A program made the position numbers and the translations under genes. A stretch of DNA of 64,000 nucleotides from Salinicola avicenniae (GTDB lineage Bacteria; Pseudomonadota; Gammaproteobacteria; Pseudomonadales; Halomonadaceae), in assembly GCF_023736115.1 (NCBI RefSeq), contig NZ_JAKQZC010000006.1, forward strand, positions 372,001 to 436,000, given 5' to 3'. Positions 10,348 to 20,873 of the stretch are shown here, one piece after another (within the stretch, counting starts at the first letter, position 1; each line of letters opens with the position of its first letter). The notes beneath the pieces are model-generated. The model saw only the letters and a list, made by a program, of their open reading frames with translations. It was not told the origin of the DNA and did no database searches.

Positions 10348-10359
10348 TTTTGATCAAAA
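10348..10359. promoter_or_regulatory. palindrome in the LysR/dehydratase divergent promoter region
   Basis: TTTTGATCAAAA is a perfect 12-bp palindrome within an AT-rich core roughly midway between the divergent genes. It is the best candidate for the LysR binding site, read by eye only. Confidence 0.35.
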
Positions 10360-10458
10360 AAGAGTTTTAGACAAAGGTCGCGTAGACCAAGGCCGCATGG
10401 GCCAAGAGCGTTCAGACGATGTCGTCTCGGTACGGCCCCCGCTGAGAGGAAGATTGCC

Positions 10459-12024
10459 ATGGCACTGATCGAACACGCGAGCGATGCACCAGCGGCGGTG
10501 ATCCGCCTGCACGCGAGCGACGACGTAGTGATCGCACGGACACCGCTACCCGCTGGCACCGAAGCCCTACCCGGGATCGTGCTGACGGCGGCGGTGCCGG
10601 CGGCCCACAAGATCGCCGTTCACTCGTTGAAGGCCGGTGACAAGATACGCCGCTACGGCCAGGTCATCGGCCGCGCCACGCAGACGATCGCCCCCGGCGA
10701 GCACGTTCACGTTCATAACCTGTCGATCGGCGACCTCGAGGGAGATAGCCATACTCCGGATTACGCCATCGGTAGCGAGATCCACCCTGTGGCACGCGCC
10801 GAAACAGCGGCGACTTTTCTCGGCATCCCACGTGAGGATGGTCGTGTCGCGACGCGCAACTACATCGGCATTCTGACTTCAGTCAACTGCTCGGCCACCG
10901 TCGCTCATGCAATTGCCGACCACTTTCGCCGAGACGTGCATCCCGAAGCGTTGGCGCCCTATCCCAACGTCGACGGCGTCGTCGCCCTCACGCACGGGGT
11001 GGGCTGTGCCGTGGCCGCCGATGGCGAGCCGCTGGCCATGCTGCAGCGGACGCTGGCGGGGTACGCCCGTCACGTCAACTTCGCCGCCGTCCTGGTGATT
11101 GGACTGGGCTGCGAGACCAACCAGATCGAGGCGCTGATCGAATCCCAGGGACTGAGCCCCGGGCCCCGGCTACACCCCTTCACGATCCAGAAGGCCGGCG
11201 GCACGACCCGCGCCATTGCCGAGGGCATTCATCATATCGAGACGCTGCTCAAGGAAGCCAACGACGTCGAACGTGTCTCCTGCGCCGCCGAACACCTGCG
11301 CGTCGCGCTCCAGTGTGGCGGCTCGGATGGCTATTCCGGCATCACGGCCAACCCCGCCCTCGGAGCGGCGGTCGACCGCCTTGTCGCACAAGGCGGTAGC
11401 GCCGTACTGGCCGAGACACCCGAAATCTACGGTGCCGAACATCTGCTGACCCGGCGCGCAACCTCTCCGGCTGTCGCCCACAAGCTGATCGCGCGTATTC
11501 ACTGGTGGGAAGCCTTTTGTCGCGTGCGCGGCGCCTCGCTCGACAATAACCCCTCGGCTGGCAACAAGGCCGGCGGGCTGACGACGATTCTGGAAAAATC
11601 GCTGGGTGCTGTGGCCAAGGCCGGCACGACGCCGCTGGTCGAGGTCCTCGAGTACGCCGAGCCGATGCGCGAACGGGGCCTCGCCTTTATGGACTCGCCC
11701 GGCTTCGACCCAGTCTCGGTCACCGGCCAGGTCGCCAGTGGCTGCAATCTGATCGCCTTCACCACCGGGCGAGGCAGCGCCTTCGGCTGCGCACCGGTAC
11801 CCTCGATGAAACTCGCCACCAACAGCGCGCTTTGGCGCCACCAGGGCGACGATATTGACATCAACTGCGGTGCAATGATCGATGGCGAGATCGATCTCGA
11901 GACCTTGGGCGAACAGATCTTCCAGCGCTTTCTGAGTCTCGCCTCCGGCGAGCGCAGCCAGAGCGAGCGCCATGGCTACGGCCAGCAGGAATTCGTGCCC
12001 TGGCAGATTGGCGTCATTACCTGA
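10459..12024 (+). CDS. GarD/UxaA-family sugar-acid dehydratase
   Basis: The 521-residue protein carries both parts of the altronate/galactarate dehydratase family: an N-terminal SAF domain (residues about 12-90, with a GEHVHVHNL motif) and the C-terminal UxaA domain. The latter has GVGCAV, VIGLGCETNQ, LQCGGSDGYSGITANPALG and NPSAGNKAGGLTTILEKSLG. Members dehydrate altronate or galactarate using iron. Length and several segments (PNVDGVV, QVASG) are closer to GarD than UxaA, but I would not fix the substrate. AGAGGAAG precedes the start. No aldolase or transporter is adjacent, so how the product is consumed is not shown here. Confidence 0.85.
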   Translation: MALIEHASDAPAAVIRLHASDDVVIARTPLPAGTEALPGIVLTAAVPAAHKIAVHSLKAGDKIRRYGQVIGRATQTIAPGEHVHVHNLSIGDLEGDSHTPDYAIGSEIHPVARAETAATFLGIPREDGRVATRNYIGILTSVNCSATVAHAIADHFRRDVHPEALAPYPNVDGVVALTHGVGCAVAADGEPLAMLQRTLAGYARHVNFAAVLVIGLGCETNQIEALIESQGLSPGPRLHPFTIQKAGGTTRAIAEGIHHIETLLKEANDVERVSCAAEHLRVALQCGGSDGYSGITANPALGAAVDRLVAQGGSAVLAETPEIYGAEHLLTRRATSPAVAHKLIARIHWWEAFCRVRGASLDNNPSAGNKAGGLTTILEKSLGAVAKAGTTPLVEVLEYAEPMRERGLAFMDSPGFDPVSVTGQVASGCNLIAFTTGRGSAFGCAPVPSMKLATNSALWRHQGDDIDINCGAMIDGEIDLETLGEQIFQRFLSLASGERSQSERHGYGQQEFVPWQIGVIT

Positions 12025-12167
12025 CGCCGTCGTGGCTTGACCTTCGCGGCACGCTGACCGATATCCGGCACGCGCCGGCGATACTCGCGGGCGCTCGTTG
12101 GCTGATCTCAGGCAGACATGCCCTGTTAACCACCGAACCTTTCGAAAGTGGCCACCTCACGGCGGCC

Positions 12168-13214
12168 TCAGAGCGTGATGGTTTGCCCCGACTCGGCGCT
12201 CTTGAGGCCGGCTTCGAGCAGGCGCATCACGTCGAGTGCCTGTTCGGCGGTCACCGGTAGCGGCGCGCGACCGAGGATCGCATCGCGCACGCCGGTGTAG
12301 TAGGCGAGATAGTCACCCGGCAGCGTCGGCACCTCGTGAAGCTCGGGCTGACTGCCCTCGCGCACATGACCGATCGTCAGCATGCCATGGCGCCAGTCCT
12401 CGCCCCAGTGGGGCGACGGCAGACGATCGCCACGCTTGAGCATGTCTTCCTGCGGGTCCAGGCCGTGCTTGACGTAGCTGGCGCGCGTGCCGTGAATGGT
12501 GAAACGCGCCCCGGGCGCCGCCACCAGCGTACCGGCATGCAGCACCACGCGGCGCTCGCCATAGCGCAGCATGGCATGGAAGTAATCATCGACCTGCGCT
12601 CCCTCGCGCTGCTCGGCGAGGTCCAGCCAGATCGACTCGGGCTTGCCGAACAGCACCAGACTCTGATCGACCAGGTGCGCGCCAAGATCGAACCAGATGC
12701 CGGCGCCCGGTGCGGGGTCTTCCCGCCAGCGCTGAGCCACGTCGGGGCGAAAACGGTCAAAATGTGACTCGAGATGGACCACTTGCCCGAGCGTCTGGCG
12801 ATCGAGCAGATTGCGTACGGTCAGGAAGTCGGCGTCCCAGCGGCGATTGTGGAACACGGACAGCAGACGTTTGGCCTCGATCGCCTGCAGGCAGAGCTTT
12901 TCGGCCTCTGCCACACTCACCGTAAACGGCTTGTCGACGATCACATGTTTGCCGGCGGCCAGGGCGGCGCTGACCAGCTCGTAGTGGGTCGCGTTGGGCG
13001 TGGGGATGACGACGAGATCGATATCTTCCCGCGCCAGCAGCGCCTCCGGCGTCGGCTCGACCGGCACATCGGGCCAATCGGCACGCACCTTACTCGCGTC
13101 TCGACTAGCGATCGCGGTCAGCGACAGCCCTTCCTGTGCCTGAACCAACGGCGCATGGAAGCGTTTGCTCGCCATGCCGTAGCCGATAATCCCTACACGT
13201 ATGACTCCCTTCAT
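12168..13214 (-). CDS. ydgJ: Gfo/Idh/MocA oxidoreductase, YdgJ type
   Basis: An NAD(P)-dependent sugar or cyclitol dehydrogenase of 348 residues. The Rossmann fold begins VGIIGYGMASKRFHAP (residues 7-22), and the conserved catalytic-lysine motif is DKPFTV at 94-99. The sequence aligns along its length with E. coli YdgJ, including SVFHNRRWD, ESHFDRFRP and KHGLDPQED. Relatives include the scyllo-inositol 2-dehydrogenase IolW; the substrate here is unproven. It is convergent with the dehydratase gene (143 bp between stops) and 117 bp downstream of the acyltransferase gene. Confidence 0.9.
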   Translation of the reverse strand: MKGVIRVGIIGYGMASKRFHAPLVQAQEGLSLTAIASRDASKVRADWPDVPVEPTPEALLAREDIDLVVIPTPNATHYELVSAALAAGKHVIVDKPFTVSVAEAEKLCLQAIEAKRLLSVFHNRRWDADFLTVRNLLDRQTLGQVVHLESHFDRFRPDVAQRWREDPAPGAGIWFDLGAHLVDQSLVLFGKPESIWLDLAEQREGAQVDDYFHAMLRYGERRVVLHAGTLVAAPGARFTIHGTRASYVKHGLDPQEDMLKRGDRLPSPHWGEDWRHGMLTIGHVREGSQPELHEVPTLPGDYLAYYTGVRDAILGRAPLPVTAEQALDVMRLLEAGLKSAESGQTITL

Positions 13215-13331
13215 GCGTTATCCCTTCGCGGTCAGTTCTAGGTCGTTTCCTCTCGGCGGGCGGAAGCCGCCTCCGACCGACGCGTTCTAGAATAACCCAA
13301 CTTCTCCTTTCATGACGCAAACTCGCGCAAG

Positions 13332-14591
13332 TCACGAGGTCGTGGTTCGCGTTTTCAATGACATACGTGATTCGGCAGGCGCCACCGGCTCGGGCAATCG
13401 GGCTTCGAGCCAGTGGCGAATCGGAGCGACCACGAAGCGCTGCATCAGCAGGGCCAGCAGGACAATCAGCGTCAGATGAAACGCCAGCGTCCAGAGCGGA
13501 ATCATGACCCGCGTCGTTCCCGCCACCAGATCGGCGGTTCCCCACTGTGCCAGCAGCCAGCGCGTCGCGCGGGCACTGGGGCCGATCAACGGGGTGTGCA
13601 ATGCGAAGATGCACAGTGCCGATTCGCCCAGGCGCCTCGCCCAGTGACGGACACCGGCATGGCGAGGGGCCGCGAACGCGGTTGCCGAGAGCAGCACCAG
13701 TGCCTGGAACGGCATCAGCAGGCCATTGTGGGTCAAGTAGTAGAAATGCAGACCGTCGACCTTCAGAAGCCATACGCCGACCGGGATGCCGCATAGCCCC
13801 AATGCCATCAGCGGATAACGAAACCGGCGCAAGGCATCGGCAATCCACGCGGATTGCAGCGCCCGATAGAGCAGCACACCGGCCAGAAACTCTGGCAGAC
13901 GAAACAGCGGATTACGATGCAGAACGCCCACCGTGACATGATCGAACGCCCCGCACAGCGTGGCCAGCAACGGCCCCAGGGCGTAGAGCCCCCACACACC
14001 GCACAGCACAAGCCCCCAACGCTGGATACGCATCAGACGCGGCGCCAGCCAAGGGAAGACAGCATAGAAGAACAGCAGCGCGGAGATCGACCAAGAGGCG
14101 CCGTTGAGCCACAGAAAGCGCGGCTCCCACGCTTGCAGTAGCGTCAGCTGCAGCGCGATATGCTTGAGCGCCGACGGCCAGGATAGCCGCTCGGCAAACA
14201 GCGACCGGGCTTCGGCATCCAGAGGAAAGTAAGGATGCGTGTTGAAGTAGACATGCACCCCTTCCGGGTTGATGGGGTATTGCAGCAGTTGCAGCCCCAG
14301 CGCCAGCAGCAGCGTGATGACGTGAATGGGATAGAGATTGCATAGCCGCCGAGCCACGAACAGTGGCCCCCGCTGCTTCATCTCGCCGGCATGATCCAAC
14401 GCCACATGTGCCAGCAGGAAACCGGACAGCATGAAGAAGGTGCTGGTGGCGAAGAACCCCATCCCGATAAAGCTACGCAGCAGCGCCGGCATGTCGCCGT
14501 AGATACCGCCGAAGTGATAGACGACCATCCACAGCGCCATCAGAAAACGCAGCCATTCCAGGCCGTAGTAACGTTGCTTCTTTGTGGTCAT
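13332..14591 (-). CDS. acyltransferase family 3 (OafA/YrhL-like) integral membrane protein
   Basis: The 419-residue protein has about ten hydrophobic segments and begins RYYGLEWLRFLMALWMVVYHF, the acyltransferase-3 signature with the R and H residues of its conserved start. Family members O-acetylate surface polysaccharides or other exported molecules. The target is unknown because no glycan genes are nearby. I start at the ATG at 14591 (MTTKKQ), which has GGAAGGAG eight bases upstream; the frame is open to 14870. The 400-bp region between it and ydfG holds both promoters but no other recognisable element. Confidence 0.88.
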   Translation of the reverse strand: MTTKKQRYYGLEWLRFLMALWMVVYHFGGIYGDMPALLRSFIGMGFFATSTFFMLSGFLLAHVALDHAGEMKQRGPLFVARRLCNLYPIHVITLLLALGLQLLQYPINPEGVHVYFNTHPYFPLDAEARSLFAERLSWPSALKHIALQLTLLQAWEPRFLWLNGASWSISALLFFYAVFPWLAPRLMRIQRWGLVLCGVWGLYALGPLLATLCGAFDHVTVGVLHRNPLFRLPEFLAGVLLYRALQSAWIADALRRFRYPLMALGLCGIPVGVWLLKVDGLHFYYLTHNGLLMPFQALVLLSATAFAAPRHAGVRHWARRLGESALCIFALHTPLIGPSARATRWLLAQWGTADLVAGTTRVMIPLWTLAFHLTLIVLLALLMQRFVVAPIRHWLEARLPEPVAPAESRMSLKTRTTTS

Positions 14592-15759
<1,168 letters not shown>

Positions 15760-15778
15760 GCCGGTCTCGAAACCTGCG

Positions 15779-15814
15779 AGAGACGCCGGCCCCGCGCTGA
15801 CTGCCGGCGTCTCT
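15779..15814. terminator. bidirectional hairpin between ydfG and the LysE-type gene
   Basis: A perfect 12-bp inverted repeat (AGAGACGCCGGC) with a 12-base loop lies between the two convergent stop codons. There is no T run, so this is termination by structure or possibly factor-assisted. Confidence 0.55.
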
Positions 15815-15862
15815 GATCAGCGACCAGGAGATCCATGACAGGCAGACTGCACGGGCGCTGCC

Positions 15863-16480
15863 TCAAGCCTTGGCGATCAGCCAGGCGCCCGCGCCGATCA
15901 TCAGTGAACCCGCCCCACGATTGAGCCGACGCTGCGCCCGCGCGGAGCGAAACAGACGCCGAGCGCGCGCCGCACTGCCGGCGACCAGCCCCAGTCCCGC
16001 GGCCAACCCTGCAACGGTCAGGAACACCACCAGAGAGAGCGACGCGCCACTCAGACGTCCCAGATCGATAAAAGTCGGCAGAAAGGCAATGTAGAAGAGA
16101 ATCACCTTCGGGTTGGACGCAGAGATCAGAAAGCCCTGCAGACCACCTTGCCAGAAGCCACCGACGGCGGCACCGCCCTCCCCTTGTGCCGGCGTCGCCG
16201 GCGCCCGCCAGAGTTTCCAGCCCAGATAACCCAGATAGAGCGCTCCGGCGACGCGAATCACCTCGAAGACCGCGCTCCAGTGCGTGGCCATGGCGGCCAA
16301 GCCGACGCTCGCCAGCACCAGATAGATGACGTCACTCAGTGTCATGCCGAGAATCATCGGCAGACACTGGCGAAAGCCTCCGTTCATGCCGCGGGCGATC
16401 AGCGCGAAGACGCCCGGCCCGGGCGTGATCGCGAACAGGAAAATGGCCAACAGGTAGGTCGCGGCACTCTCGGGAGCCAT
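15863..16480 (-). CDS. LysE/RhtB-family amino-acid exporter
   Basis: An inner-membrane protein of 205 residues with about six hydrophobic segments and the family signature FAITPGPGVFALIARGMNGG near residues 17-36. NPKVILFYIAFLPTF follows in the middle, typical of RhtB-type exporters of amino acids such as threonine, homoserine or leucine. The substrate cannot be inferred. It appears monocistronic: a convergent neighbour on one side and a terminator (16530-16553) from the upstream lipoprotein gene on the other. Confidence 0.92.
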   Translation of the reverse strand: MAPESAATYLLAIFLFAITPGPGVFALIARGMNGGFRQCLPMILGMTLSDVIYLVLASVGLAAMATHWSAVFEVIRVAGALYLGYLGWKLWRAPATPAQGEGGAAVGGFWQGGLQGFLISASNPKVILFYIAFLPTFIDLGRLSGASLSLVVFLTVAGLAAGLGLVAGSAARARRLFRSARAQRRLNRGAGSLMIGAGAWLIAKA

Positions 16481-16529
16481 GCACTCTCTCCGGCAGTAAC
16501 GGCAGGCGTGAATTGTCCCGCCAACGAAA

Positions 16530-16553
16530 ACGGCAGCGCAAGTGCGCTGCCGT
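16530..16553. terminator. terminator of the small lipoprotein gene
   Basis: ACGGCAGCGCA and TGCGCTGCCGT form an 11-bp stem about 30 bp past the lipoprotein stop. On the minus strand it is followed by TTTTC, a reasonable intrinsic terminator. Confidence 0.75.
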
Positions 16554-16582
16554 CTTTCCGATGACCGAGACGGGAGATTCGG

Positions 16583-16786
16583 TCAGCAGTTACCTTTCTT
16601 GGCCTGCCCGGGAGGGCAGAAGTCGCCGTTGCCATGGCGATGATCTCCATCCCCGATGACGACCGGCGGCTCCGGGTCGATCCGTGCCGGCGTGTAACTG
16701 CAGGCACTCAGTAGGGCTACCGCCAGCAGCGTGCCGGTCACGGCAAGGCAGCGGCGCGAGCGCGTTATCGCGGTCTTTCCTGACAT
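16583..16786 (-). CDS. small lipoprotein, unknown function
   Basis: The 67-residue product has a positively charged start, a hydrophobic segment and a lipobox LLSAC, giving a mature peptide of about 40 residues anchored by its N-terminal cysteine. The mature part contains GDGDHRHG and ends CPPGQAKKGNC, a histidine/aspartate-rich stretch and two further cysteines that could form a disulfide. The start at 16786 (MSGKTAI) is preceded by GAGGAA; an upstream in-frame ATG (16816) would place ten charged residues before the signal peptide. I recognise no function. Confidence 0.75.
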   Translation of the reverse strand: MSGKTAITRSRRCLAVTGTLLAVALLSACSYTPARIDPEPPVVIGDGDHRHGNGDFCPPGQAKKGNC

Positions 16787-16863
16787 GTCATGTTCCTCAT
16801 CGATGGCACCGGTCATGACGCCGGCTTCTACCCAAGCCTACCACGCCGGCACCTTCTCGAGGC

Positions 16864-19290
16864 TTAACGACCGAAAACGACGCGCGCCACATCCTGATAG
16901 ACCTTGGCGAAATGCACGGTCATGCCCGCCTTCAGGTAGTCCGGCAGCTCGTCGTAATCGCGCTTGTTGGCGTCCGGCAGAATCAGCTCGAAGATCTCGC
17001 TACGGCGTGCCGCGATTACCTTCTCGCGGATACCGCCGACGGGGAGCACCTGACCGGTGAGGGTCAGCTCGCCGGTCATCGCCAGCGGACGATCGACACC
17101 CTGATTCTTCGCCAGCGACATCAGCGCCGTGGTCATGGTCACCCCCGCCGAGGGGCCATCCTTGGGCGTGGCGCCTTCCGGCACGTGTAGGTGTACGAAC
17201 GCCTCGTTGAAGAAATCCGGATCGGCACCGTATTCACCAAGATGGCCCAGCGTGTAGCTGTAGGCGATATTGGCCGACTCCTGCATCACCTCGCCGAGCT
17301 TGCCGGTCAGTTTGAAGCCGCGTGTCAGTGCGTGAACCTTGGACGCCTCGACCGGCAACGTGGCACCGCCCATGGCGGTCCACGCCAGGCCTGTCACGAC
17401 GCCCACGCCTTTCAGCACTTTTTCCTTACGGAACAGCGGTGCACCCAGGAAATCCTCCAGGTTGTTGACCGACACCTTGACCGTGGCCTGATCGTTCTCC
17501 AGCAGCTTGACCGCCGCCTTGCGCACGATGCGGTGCAACTGCTTCTCAAGCTGGCGCACGCCCGCCTCGCGGGCATAGCCCTCGATCACCTGTTTAAGCG
17601 CCGCATCGGTCAGGTTGATCCGCTTCTTCGGGATGTTGTCGCGCTTCAGCAGTTTCGGCCATAGGTGATGCTTGGCGATCGCGACCTTCTCTTCGGCGAT
17701 GTAACCGGACAAGCGAATCTGTTCCATGCGATCGAGCAAGGCCGGCGGGATCGTGTCGAGCTGGTTGGCGGTACACACGAACAGCACCTTGGAAAGATCC
17801 AGTCGCACGTCGAGATAGTGATCGAGGAAATCGACGTTCTGCTCCGGATCGAGCACCTCGAGCAGCGCGGAGGCGGGGTCCCCCTGGAACGACTGCCCCA
17901 TCTTGTCGATCTCGTCGAGCATGATCACCGGGTTTTCGACCTCGACCTCCTTCAAAGCCTGGACCAGCTTGCCGGGCATGGCGCCGATGTAGGTTCGCCG
18001 ATGCCCCTTGATCTCCGCCTCGTCACGCATGCCGCCAACCGAAAAACGGTAGAACTTGCGTCCCAGCGCCTCGGCGATGGAACGCCCGACCGAGGTCTTG
18101 CCGACGCCGGGCGGGCCGACAAGCAGTACGATCGACCCGCCGACGTCGCCCTTGAACGCACCTTCGGCCAGAAACTCGACGATACGTTCCTTGACGTCGG
18201 AGAGGCCGTCGTGGTCCCGGTCGAGTACGCCTCGCGCGCGCTTCAGATCGAGCTGATCTTCGGACGTGATGCCCCATGGCAGCGACGTCAGCCAGTCAAG
18301 GTAATTGCGTGTCGTGCCGTACTCCGGCGAGCCGGTCTCGAGGACCGAGAGCTTGTTCAACTCGTCATCGATGCGTTCCTGAACACGCGCTGGAACCTCG
18401 AGCGGCGCCAGGCGGGCACGGAAGGTATCGACGTCGCTCTCGCGATCGTCCTTGGAGATCCCCAACTCTTTCTGAATGACCTTGAGCTGTTCGCGCAGGA
18501 AGAATTCGCGTTGGCGCTCCTGCATCTGCGAGTTGACCTGCTCGCTGATCTGATTCTGCAGTTGCGCGACCTCGATCTCCTTGCGCAGCAGCGGCAGCAC
18601 CTTCTGCATCCGGTCCATGATCGGTAGCGTTTCGAGCACACCCTGCAGCTCGCGACCCTTGGCTGACGTAATGGCGGCCGCAAAGTCGGTCAACGGCCCG
18701 GGCTCATGCGGGCTGAACCGATTGAGATAACTCTTCAGCTCCTCGCCGTAGAGCGGGTTGATCGGTAGCAGCTCCTTGATGCCATTGATCAGGGACATGG
18801 CATAGGCACGCGCTTCCTCGGCCTCGGCGTCCACCGGCTCGCGCGGATAGGAAACCTCGACCAGATAGGGCGGCGTCTTGGAAAGCCAGCGGTGAATGCG
18901 GAAGCGTCGCTTGCCCTGCGCGATGAACTGGATCTGCTGCTCTTCGTTCTGCGCCCGATGCACCTTCACCGCGGTACCGATCTCGGGAAAGCTGCCGGGA
19001 CTCAGCTCGTCGACGCCCACGTCACCGACGAAGGCCACGCCGACCATGTGATGCGGCGTGTTGGCAACGCGCGCCATCGTCTCCTCCCAGCGCTGGCGCT
19101 GAATGATCAGCGGCTGCACCTGGGCGGGGAAGAAGGGGCGATTATGGATGGGCAACAGATAGATGCGCTCCGGCAGATACTCGCCGGACGGCACAACGGC
19201 CCCGGACTGGCCGGGGGCCTGATCGGCGTCTAGCGCCTCATGGTTGGCATCGAAGTAGTCCGTGGAATCCCGGTTGTGATCACTCATCAT
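16864..19290 (-). CDS. lon: ATP-dependent Lon-type protease
   Basis: A cytosolic AAA+ serine protease of 808 residues with a LAN substrate-binding domain (about 40-240), coiled coil, AAA+ module with Walker A GPPGVGKT at 392-399 and Walker B-region VIMLDEIDK, and the Lon protease domain with the Ser-Lys dyad (S714 in KDGPSAG, K757 in GGIREK). An acidic extension of some 40 residues precedes the LAN domain. That extension, and the absence of clpX next door, suggest the second Lon class (AsrA-like in Pseudomonas) rather than the housekeeping copy; this is an inference. It starts at MMSDHN; the second Met is also possible. Confidence 0.94.
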   Translation of the reverse strand: MMSDHNRDSTDYFDANHEALDADQAPGQSGAVVPSGEYLPERIYLLPIHNRPFFPAQVQPLIIQRQRWEETMARVANTPHHMVGVAFVGDVGVDELSPGSFPEIGTAVKVHRAQNEEQQIQFIAQGKRRFRIHRWLSKTPPYLVEVSYPREPVDAEAEEARAYAMSLINGIKELLPINPLYGEELKSYLNRFSPHEPGPLTDFAAAITSAKGRELQGVLETLPIMDRMQKVLPLLRKEIEVAQLQNQISEQVNSQMQERQREFFLREQLKVIQKELGISKDDRESDVDTFRARLAPLEVPARVQERIDDELNKLSVLETGSPEYGTTRNYLDWLTSLPWGITSEDQLDLKRARGVLDRDHDGLSDVKERIVEFLAEGAFKGDVGGSIVLLVGPPGVGKTSVGRSIAEALGRKFYRFSVGGMRDEAEIKGHRRTYIGAMPGKLVQALKEVEVENPVIMLDEIDKMGQSFQGDPASALLEVLDPEQNVDFLDHYLDVRLDLSKVLFVCTANQLDTIPPALLDRMEQIRLSGYIAEEKVAIAKHHLWPKLLKRDNIPKKRINLTDAALKQVIEGYAREAGVRQLEKQLHRIVRKAAVKLLENDQATVKVSVNNLEDFLGAPLFRKEKVLKGVGVVTGLAWTAMGGATLPVEASKVHALTRGFKLTGKLGEVMQESANIAYSYTLGHLGEYGADPDFFNEAFVHLHVPEGATPKDGPSAGVTMTTALMSLAKNQGVDRPLAMTGELTLTGQVLPVGGIREKVIAARRSEIFELILPDANKRDYDELPDYLKAGMTVHFAKVYQDVARVVFGR

Positions 19291-19380
19291 TCACCCTGAG
19301 TCGATGGCCGAATCTGGCCGAATGATCAAGGGATGTGGGCACAGGCACGAGAGTTCAAGTCGGTGGTCTATCGCGGGGCT

Positions 19381-19420
19381 AAAAACGCAGCGGCCGGACC
19401 TCTCGGTCCGGCCGCTGCGT
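19381..19420 (-). terminator. intrinsic terminator of the DUF945 gene
   Basis: A perfect 16-bp stem (19385-19400 with 19405-19420, loop TCTC) is followed on the minus strand by TTTTT. It lies 15 bp after the stop codon, and it is the clearest terminator in the window. Confidence 0.92.
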
Positions 19421-19435
19421 GCAGAGAGACAATGC

Positions 19436-20761
19436 TCAGTCGTCGGCAGGCAAGAGCAGTGTCATCAGCGGGACCTGCTGGCCGTTGACCCGGAGTATGC
19501 CGTCGGACAGTTTGACCTGCAGGGCATCGTCAGTGAGCGGCAAGCCGAGATACATCATCAGCATCGACGGCGCCCCCGTCAGGCGAAACTGCCCCTCGAG
19601 ACGACTCAGGACTTCGCGTGCCAGCGCCGTCTCATCCAAGGTGTCGGTATCCAGCTGCGAGAGATCCTCTCCCTGGAACGTCAGCACGCCTTCGGCATGG
19701 CTCTTCACGCCAAGCATGTTGCTATCGAGCGTGAGCCGATCGAGCGACAGACGCGGCGAACCGGCCAGCATGGCCATCGCCGGGTCGCGCAGCGGTGCGA
19801 CAGCCTCGCGCATGGCAGCATCATCCTCGGCCTCGGCGGCCGACTGGATCGCACCGACCTGGCTTTCCAGTTCGGCAGCGAACTCGCGATAGGCATCGCC
19901 ATCGACCCGATCCAACGTGACCTCAGCCCCGCCGCTGAATACCGACTGGTCCTGAACCCGGGTATCGCCGATCTGGTTGCTGAGATGCACGACCAACTGA
20001 TCGGCATCCAGCGTCGCCGAAGCCGCGTAGCGGACATCCTTGAAGACGACGCTTGGATTGCCGATCGGCGTCACGGTCATGGTCGCCGCAGTCATCGCCA
20101 CGGTCTGTTCGAATGCCTCATCATTGCCCCGATAGCGTCCGCTCAGCGTATTGCCCTGCAACCGGATGACCGACGTGTCGTCGCTCATCTGCAGGCTTGG
20201 CGCTTGGCCATCGAACTGCAGTTCGCCGTCGACCTGGCCGATATTCAGCGTCATGCCATCGAAATCCAGCTGCGCCTCCCGGGGCGGCACGACTTCACCG
20301 GCAAATTCGCTGCCCGGCAAAGTGACAGTCTGCGAGAAGGCAGGTAGCTCGAGCACGCCATCCAGTCGCGTCTCCCGCGTCAGGAAGCGCCCGTGCCAGG
20401 TCGCCGGCGCCTCGCTATCCAGCACATCGCCGAACAGCATCTCTTCGCCGCTGAAGATCTGCGCTTCACCGGAGAAATCGGTCTCGAGCAGTCCGTGCGC
20501 CGCCTCGTAGGGAAGCTCGACACGCAGCGGCTTGCCCGTCTCGAGCGGGATACGATAGCGCGCCTCGAGACGACCGCTGGAGTGAAACCACCCTTCCTCG
20601 ATGTCCTCCCGCGTGACCTCCCACGCCGGGCTGGCATCAAGACGCGCCACCAGCGCTTCGACTTCGGATTCGAAGCGCTGGCTCGCGTAGACCTGGGCCC
20701 CCAGATAGCCGACCCCGGCCACGACAACCACACCGATACCGGCGCCAATCCACTTGCGCAT
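19436..20761 (-). CDS. YdgA-family protein (DUF945)
   Basis: A 441-residue protein with an N-terminal hydrophobic segment (MRKWIGAGIGVVVVAGVGYLG) that acts as a membrane anchor or uncleaved signal. A long periplasmic, beta-rich, mostly polar domain follows, as in E. coli YdgA/DUF945. The molecular function of the family is not established. The ATG at 20761 has AAGGAA upstream and is preferred to one five codons earlier. It lies 142 bp downstream of pgpA and ends at a strong terminator, so it may be the last gene of the rib-nus-thi operon or have its own promoter. Confidence 0.82.
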   Translation of the reverse strand: MRKWIGAGIGVVVVAGVGYLGAQVYASQRFESEVEALVARLDASPAWEVTREDIEEGWFHSSGRLEARYRIPLETGKPLRVELPYEAAHGLLETDFSGEAQIFSGEEMLFGDVLDSEAPATWHGRFLTRETRLDGVLELPAFSQTVTLPGSEFAGEVVPPREAQLDFDGMTLNIGQVDGELQFDGQAPSLQMSDDTSVIRLQGNTLSGRYRGNDEAFEQTVAMTAATMTVTPIGNPSVVFKDVRYAASATLDADQLVVHLSNQIGDTRVQDQSVFSGGAEVTLDRVDGDAYREFAAELESQVGAIQSAAEAEDDAAMREAVAPLRDPAMAMLAGSPRLSLDRLTLDSNMLGVKSHAEGVLTFQGEDLSQLDTDTLDETALAREVLSRLEGQFRLTGAPSMLMMYLGLPLTDDALQVKLSDGILRVNGQQVPLMTLLLPADD

Positions 20762-20873
20762 GCTGTCTTCCTTCATTCACTTGAGCGGTTGAGTATCGCT
20801 GTCAGATCCGGGTATCGACCCCGACTTGGGAGGCCGTTTTGTTGGCAATCGAGAGAGAAACGTTCCCGCCTGG

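Noticed and set aside
13105-13848. A 247-codon minus-strand frame overlapping ydgJ and the acyltransferase gene
   Set aside because: It is in a different frame from two well-supported proteins and has a composition typical of a shifted frame.
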